Under the pieces are notes generated by a model. The model saw nothing but the letters and a program-made list of their open reading frames with translations, was not told the DNA's origin and did no database searches. Shown piece by piece: positions 58,349 through 64,000 of a DNA stretch of 64,000 bases (its first letter is position 1; every line of letters begins with the position of its first letter). This DNA comes from Siphonodentalium dalli (lineage: Eukaryota; Mollusca; Scaphopoda; Gadilida; Siphonodentaliidae): the NCBI GenBank assembly GCA_032622095.1, contig CP136064.1, forward strand, positions 182,326,209 to 182,390,208. The letters run 5' to 3'. The position numbers and the translations under genes were made by a program.

Positions 58349-60499
58349 TTATACGAACAAATGGTGTTTGTGATTTGAAGTTAATGAATGTCAATAAAGT
58401 TAACTATATTTATTCTGAGAACTATTTAAATATTATCATTATCACGTACATCTGAACATTGATAAAGACTATATATACAGGATTTACCGAGCTGTCTAAA
58501 ATGGCCAAAATCATTTGTTCCCTTCCCGATAACCCACACTGCTCACAAAATAGTGTAATTCACGGGGTTTTTGGGCAATAAAACAAGACTAGAAGTGTTA
58601 TTATAATATTATAATATTCACATTTAATTTAAAAATTACTTTCTCAAAGTAACTTATACTTACCTTTACTTAATCTGGAAGCCGGGTATATTTCCCGATA
58701 CTTGGCTTTCATCTATTTCAATATTTTAATAATACACTTCACGGTACAAAATCATGGACGGAGATCGTGAGAACGGCCGTCCTATTTTGGAAGATTGACG
58801 GTCAGACATCGAATCCCCGGTATTCCCGTCATTAACCTCGTTACAAAAACGCTACCGCGTAGCGGTAATGTCACCGCGTTTGTGCGGTGCATTACCGCGT
58901 GCCACAGCGGTACCAACATTAGTTACCACTGGTAGTGAGGTGGTACCGCGAACGTCGCAGTACGCGCGTGGTAGTGCAACCGCGAATCGGCGGTATGTCG
59001 CGGTATTGCACCGCGGTATTAACGCATGTACACCTCGTTAAAAATGGTCGCTTAATTTGAGCAGTGCTGTATGATGGCTATACTCAGACATATGACCCCA
59101 AAATCAGCATTTTCATATAAACAAAGATAACTATAGAACAAAAAACCAAAACAAACTTTTAAATGTGCCATTAAATGTCCTCATAGTGGTGAACATCCAT
59201 ACAAAATTTCATTGAGTTCCGAGCATTACTGTTCAAGTTATGAGCTGAACAGACATCGGATGGACCAAACAACCAACATTTCCAGATAAACAAAGATGAA
59301 TAACTCTATAATGGAAAAGCGGAACAGAACAATGGAACCCCCTATTAAATGTCCTCATAGCAGTGAATATCCATACCAAATTCCATTGAGATCTCAGCAC
59401 AATTGTTGAAGTTACAACATGAACAGACACCAGATGGACTAAAAAGCCAACATTTCCAGATGAACAAAGATGAATAACTCTAGAAAGGAACAGCGGTGCA
59501 AAACAAAGGAACCCCCTATTGAATATCCTCATAGCAGTGAACATCCATACCAAATTCCATTGAGATCCCAGCACAATTGTTGAAGTTACAACATGAACAG
59601 ACACCAGGCAGACCAAAAAGCCGACATTTCCAGATGAACAAAGATGTATAACTCTAGAATGGAATATCCAAACAAAACGATGGAACCCTCTTTTTGATGT
59701 CCTCATAGCAGTGAACATCCATACCAAATTCCATTGAGATCCCAGCACAATTGTTGAAATTACGACATGAACAGACACCAGAGAGACCAAAAAGCCAACA
59801 TTTCCAGATAAACAAAGATGAATAACTCTAGAATGGAAAATCAAAACAAAACAATAGAACCCTCTATTGAATGCTCTCATAGTAGTCAACATCCCTATCA
59901 AATTTCATTGCGATACGAGCACTACTGTTCAAGTTATACTACTGTTCAAGTTATGACATGAACAGAAACGAGACGGACCAAAAATCCAACATTCAAGATA
60001 AACAAAGATGAATAACTCTAGAATGGAAAATCCAAACAAAACGATGGAACCCTCTATTTAATATCCTCATAGTTGTGAACACCCACACCAAATTTGGTTG
60101 AGATCCCAGCCCAACTGTTGAAGTTACGACATGAACAGACACCAGACGGACCAAAAAGCCACCATTTCCAGATAAACAAAGATGAATAACTCTAGAATGG
60201 AAAATCCGAACAAAACGATGGAAACCGCTATTTAATGTCCTCATAGTAGTGAACACCCATACCTAATTTCATTGAGATCCGAGCACTACTGTTCAAGTTA
60301 TGACATGAACAGACATCGGACGGACGTACGGACAGACGGACGGCTAGACGGACGCACGCACGCACGGACGGACGGACAGGTGCATAACAGTATACCCCCC
60401 CCCTTTTTTTTTTAAAGGGGGTATAATTACACCAGTCTTCTGAATCGGTCTTCTGAATCGCGAGAGCAAATAAGTGCTCTCGTTGTGTTTTTATCATAG

Positions 60500-61350
60500 G
60501 CCGAACATCTAATCCCTAAATCACTTTTATATAACACACTCAGTTCTGGGAATTAGTGGGGGCAATGGCAAGGTAAATGAATGAAAACAAAAGGAATCAC
60601 TATCCACTATAAAATGCATGGGTATATTTTACATTCACAGAAACCCGAGTTAAACAATCAACAGTTGGTTAGAGCTGGACAAGTGCTGAAATGATTAGGG
60701 GTTTTCAGAAGTCAACTACAAGCCGATCCCTGTCTCCCAAGGACATGATTGACAACCAAACTTCTTCGCAAACGGTATTTTGAAAACTGTTATTTGTAAT
60801 GTGCAAATCAACTCCGTGCAACTTTTTTCGAACAAGTAGCAAACATTATTGAAAAAACTCACTGTATGCAAACATTAAACACGCATTTCGGATGTGCATA
60901 CCTCAAGGAATATGAGATAACTGGCTGATATTGCACTGAAAGTTGGCAGGTAATCAATGAGAACAAATGGCAAATTGTTAAGCATTAATGAATAGAACAA
61001 TGTAAAACTTGTAACCTCAAGCCCAACCTATATTAAAGAGATAATCGGGGGAAAATTGGGAGGGAAAACATGTTTACTCCTGAATGTAGAGCTCTGGAAG
61101 AACAATAAAATTGTTCTGATCATGTGTATAATAAAGACATAAAATGATAAGTACTGTTGCATTGTGGGATGGTGGATGCATGCAAAAGAAATAACTCTAA
61201 AATATATACACATGTAGTCAATTTCGCTTAATTGCATAGCATCCGTGCATGACTTTATTTGTCAATGGAACAATTGAGTATCAAGTGTCAATCATCAAAA
61301 GTTGACAGAATGGGGCAACAATGTTGTAATAAGTATACAAATAAACACAG
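60500..61350. other. Unassigned intron sequence in intron 3-4
   Basis: No importin exon is required here (exons 3 and 4 are contiguous in the protein) and I see no bounded repeat. Confidence 0.6.
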
Positions 61351-61572
61351 CAGAGTTATTAACAAAAAGGGCCATAATTAGGTGAAAATTGCTGGGCGTT
61401 TTTTCTGAATTCAAACTTAACCTGTATTTTGTACTAGTAAAGCCACATACCATTCAGTTCAGACTTACTGAAGTTATCATCCGGAAACGAAAAAAAGTGA
61501 ACGGACGGATGGACAGACGGACAAACCAAAACATAACACGTTCCATTTTTCCCAAATGGGGGTATAAAAAGT
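61350..61572 (+). mobile_element. Short GGACGG / GGGGGTATAA-ended repeat
   Basis: Contains GGGCCATAATTAGG, then GGACGGATGGACAGACGG and closes with CCAAATGGGGGTATAAAAAG. A truncated relative of the elements at 48633 and 54975, ending about 50 bp from importin exon 3. Confidence 0.55.
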
Positions 61573-61625
61573 GACTAGGCAAAAATGAAAATATTCTAGG
61601 CAAAATTCACACATCTGACACTCAC

Positions 61626-61808
61626 ATTTTGTTTAATGCTGCTCCGCACATCCTCTGGGAACTGTAACCACCGTTCTTGATACTGAGTTTTGACAGCTGC
61701 TTCCTTTGAGTAAATGGCATTTTTTAGCTGCAATCCTGCTTGCGTTCTTGCCACTGGACTGTTACCACCGTGTTTTAGAATGTCAGATAACTGCTTAAGC
61801 AGTTCAGG
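61626..61808 (-). CDS. KPNB1: Importin beta-1 exon 3
   Basis: 183 nt, phase 0 in and out, 61 codons, about residues 34-94. Begins PELLKQLSDILKHGGNSPVA and carries GLQLKNAIYSK and QYQERWLQF, the importin-beta N-terminal (IBN_N) region that contacts RanGTP in the family. Acceptor TTTTTTCTTCAG, donor AAT|GTGAGT. The upstream intron is 1235 bp; the downstream intron, 8458 bp, is the longest one complete in the window. Confidence 0.96.
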
Positions 61809-63043
61809 CTGAAGAAAAAAATGTATATATTTATTAGTAGGTCTACAAAATTCACTAAAATTCTGAGATGAGGAAAATTTTGTTTCAAATATAAAAAATA
61901 CCAGTATCCTACCCAAACAAATACATCAAAATCAACAACTGATATTTATTTGCAATTGTAACGAACTTTAGGCTATTTCACAAAACTTACTTAATTTAAT
62001 CCGAGCTTGCTATTTTGCTATAAATTTTGAGATTTTTGCTATAAATTTTGAGATTTAAAGCTCTCCCCGAGAACTTTCCGATGAATGGCAACAAGCCATA
62101 TTTCCGACTAAATCCTGAAAAGTTACCCATAATTCTGCTGTGGTTAAGAAGTCGATTACTTAGAGCATTATTGTAATTTAATCTTTTTATGTCTTATAAA
62201 TCATTTCAGCCGTATGCGATATAATAGTGTAGTCATGGTGCCATGAAATATGGTAGATCCATGTGTATTGAAAATAAACCAAGCATGAAGAATTGATTGA
62301 TGTTGTCCCTTGAATTCATTCACTCTGCAGTAAGATCTCAACCAACGTTGAGCTTAATAACCCACTTGATTTTGCTTTTGGGATTGGGAAAACGATAAAA
62401 TATTCACATTGACACTCTAACAGGTATCTACATAGATTAATTTCTGGAGAAAATAGGGGAAAAAAAGAAAAAAATTCTGCCGTATTAATAAAAATAAGCT
62501 GAATGCCCAGCACAAAGCTGCTTCATCGCTATAGTAAATATGTATTGCACCCACATCGAACAGATAAATTATCAAACTGCTATTTCGAGCTTAATATAAA
62601 TTAGTTACCAGTACTTAATTGTTTCCGATGCTTGCATTGTGCAATTCTGAGCACATTTCTCCAATAGACTGTCTATATAATTATATATTTATCAAATATA
62701 CATGTAGCTGTAACAATCGCTTCAGACAATATTTTATGCATACAGCCAGTCTAGGATTTTTTAATTAAATGGTAATCTGTCTGTTACATCGATGGACAGA
62801 GTGGTTTTAAATGCCATTTTATATAACAAATTTAAGCAGGTAAACTGAGGTTACTATTTCGACAAGCTTCCATACATCAGTTGCATGGATATTAAAGTGT
62901 TTAAAAAGCATATGGAGTTCAAAAATTGTCCAACAGGGTTAGTAACGATGTCAGATACAATTTGTTATATTATCTCGACATAAAATTTATATATATCGAT
63001 AGTAATATTAGCACATCTTTCATTCAAAAAATCTTTTACTCAC
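61809..63043. other. Intron 2-3, nothing recognised
   Basis: 1235 bp, AT-rich, with a short direct repeat 'GCTATAAATTTTGAGATTT' at about 62019-62057. No gene or bounded mobile element seen. Confidence 0.6.
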
Positions 63044-63102
63044 CAGATTTTGTAGAGCAGCTTGCTCAAGGAATTTTTGGGCAGCTTCCAATTCAGTTGT
63101 GT
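63044..63102 (-). CDS. KPNB1: Importin beta-1 exon 2
   Basis: 59 nt; enters in phase 1 (completes an Asp codon) and ends phase 0. Reads TTELEAAQKFLEQAALQNL, matching the first HEAT helices (about residues 14-33). Acceptor is TATCCTACAG, donor GTGAGT. The reading frame stays open upstream through the acceptor to an ATG at 63175 in a GCCATGG context, so an alternative first exon without splicing is formally possible. I prefer the spliced reading because it restores the family's SPD-xx-ELEAAQ register. Confidence 0.9.
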
Positions 63103-64000
63103 CTGTAGGATAGATAAGTTCATGATTATCAGGCTTGGCATTATGATGGTCCCAGCAGTCCTCGAAATTGGCCATGGCAACATGTGGAATCTAACATGCC
63201 ACAGTATTAAATTGCTGTGGAATATATTTCTTAATTTCAAGGGCTGGTCCCAGTAAACATTTGCAAAAGTCGGGAACTTTTTGTCAGCCCAGCATTGAAC
63301 CAGATCAGCCAGGCTATCAGTCTTTCAATTTGGAAAAATGCAGATGCAATTTATTACATGATTTTGGATCCAGGCGCACAATTTTGCTTTGGTCCACCTA
63401 ACGGGAAATAGTGTTGACACATGTAAATGTAAACAGGCAAATAATGCACTCAAATAACATTGCTTTGTGCTATTTTAGTAAAATAAAACTTCAAACAAAA
63501 TAAATGTTAATTTTGTCGACAAATTGTTCACCAAAAGTCGACTCCAGAATACCTAGTCGATTGGTTGCATTAAATTGAGCATGCATTATGTTCTAACAGA
63601 AATATGGTACAATACTTTATACCAACAATGGCAAGGACAGTGTTAAAAGCCGTGCTACATGTATTTAGTAGAATTACTTGCACAAACATCAATTATGAAA
63701 TCAACAATGTTGCTAATAAATAGACATCATTGCATGATGTCCGATCAACGATATCGGCAGCCACGTTTTGAAGCCTTTGCTGTTCTTTCAATTTGTGTCA
63801 CGTCACGTCAGTTTAATTGAATACATTAATTATACCAATATGTTTGTTTATTCTCTAACACTATGTGTGTAATTAATTCAGTATGAGTATGGACTAATTA
63901 ATGTGTCTGGATATGGCATGATACAACGCTAAACGATAAATCTATAAACAATGGAACGCAAGCCATATCAGCCAATACACCCGGTATTAATTAGCTGGAT
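63103..64000. other. Upstream intron or 5' region of the importin gene
   Basis: No sequence encoding the conserved importin-beta start (M-x-L-x-x-x-L-E-K-T) is visible on the minus strand, so exon 1 should lie further right. No promoter element can be supported. Confidence 0.6.

Larger units (their letters stand above)
55050..59065. mobile_element. ACCGCGGT-rich TIR element, ~4.0 kb
   Basis: Ends CATTAAGCGACC...TTTAACGAGG and CCTCGTTAAAAATGGTCGCT are inverted. Both subterminal ~200-bp zones are packed with ACCGCG/CGCGGT motifs (for example TACCGCGGTAATC, GCACCGCGGTATTAACGC). The interior holds a hAT-type element, a palindromic element and otherwise unassigned sequence with short open frames. 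I could not fix a target duplication, so ends are approximate. Confidence 0.6.
54975..60430 (+). mobile_element. CATACCCCC / GGGGGTATAA-ended repeat with tandem core
   Basis: Starts ACAAGAGATGGACTG then CATACCCCC. The 3' part (59090-60330) is six or seven ~175-bp monomers with 'AACAAAGATGAATAACTCTA', 'GAACATCCATACCAAATTCC' and 'ATGAACAGACACCAGA', then a GGACGG tail and CCCCCCCCC / GGGGGTATAATTAC. It splits the block 54772-60500. The ACCGCGGT-rich element is nested near its left end. The 222-codon minus frame here is a read-through of the monomers. Confidence 0.7.
16718..63102 (-). other. KPNB1: Importin subunit beta-1 gene, partial (exons 2-18)
   Basis: Span of the only supported gene. The product is the HEAT-repeat nuclear import receptor: it binds importin-alpha or cargo in the cytoplasm, crosses the pore through nucleoporin FG contacts, and releases cargo on RanGTP. 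Seventeen exons join in phase to 2063 nt, about residues 14-701 of a family protein of ~876. Recognisable landmarks in order are the N-terminal LEAAQKFLE helix, [18 protein letters not shown], the acidic DDDDEW loop (family Ran contact), [33 protein letters not shown] and [10 protein letters not shown]. Exon 1 is right of the window; about 175 C-terminal residues are left of it. Introns range from 262 bp to over 8 kb and are filled with transposons. Exon numbers assume one missing upstream exon. Gene identity is certain from sequence; expression is not testable here. Confidence 0.97.

Noticed and set aside
59233-59901. 222-codon minus-strand open frame, the longest but one in the window
   Set aside because: It is a read-through of ~175-bp tandem monomers; the translation repeats the same degenerate block (VHVVTSTIVLGSQWNLVW) and has no family resemblance.
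63103-64000. Search for importin exon 1 and promoter
   Set aside because: No minus-strand sequence matching the conserved N-terminus and no convincing core promoter was found.

Overview
This is animal nuclear DNA: AT-rich, repeat-laden and spliced, with no prokaryotic gene organisation. One protein-coding gene is supported. It is importin subunit beta-1 (KPNB1 / karyopherin beta-1), on the minus strand, as 17 exons between 63102 and 16718. Every exon has AG/GT borders, the phases agree at every junction, and together they encode 2063 nt, about residues 14-701 of a roughly 876-residue protein. The first exon (about 13 residues) lies beyond the right end of the window. The last ~175 residues lie beyond the left end, so the intron after the last visible exon is at least 16.7 kb. 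The importin exons read like an invertebrate orthologue. The repeats (arrays of ~165-bp monomers with 'CCAAGATGGC...GGCCATG', 'GGGCCATAACTC' arrays, GGACGG tails) suggest a lophotrochozoan, most likely a mollusc; this is an inference from repeat style, not a species call.

Layout, left to right. 1-13107: a higher-order satellite-like array (base unit ~855 bp, long form ~1080 bp, and three near-identical 1679-bp units), interrupted by several insertions. 14213-16166: a 5'-truncated, frameshifted LINE (L1/Tx1-type) on the minus strand. 16718-26890: importin exons 18 to 12 with introns holding pearl-like repeats and hAT-like elements. 27125-28684: a piggyBac-like element with TTAA flanks. 29150-36001: tandem-core repeats and two copies, in opposite orientation, of a GGCC-ended element on either side of exon 11. 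36362-46450: exons 10 and 9 and heavily nested transposons, including a 6.3-kb insertion that makes up most of the intron between exons 9 and 8. 47376-53167: exons 8 to 4. 53396-60430: a nested stack of elements in the intron between exons 4 and 3. 61626-63102: exons 3 and 2.

Most non-coding sequence is mobile-element debris. Many insertions can be dated relative to one another because target-site duplications are intact: five hAT-type (four with perfect 8-bp duplications), at least five GGCC-ended elements with 3-bp TTA/TAA duplications, and TTAA-flanked elements. No autonomous transposase is recognisable, so these are non-autonomous or decayed copies. The least explained structures are the ACCGCGGT-rich element at about 55050-59065, the 5.1-kb terminal-inverted-repeat element at 41204-46287, the double self-palindrome at 57968-58348, and the hairpin-ended 604-bp insertion that was amplified with its satellite.
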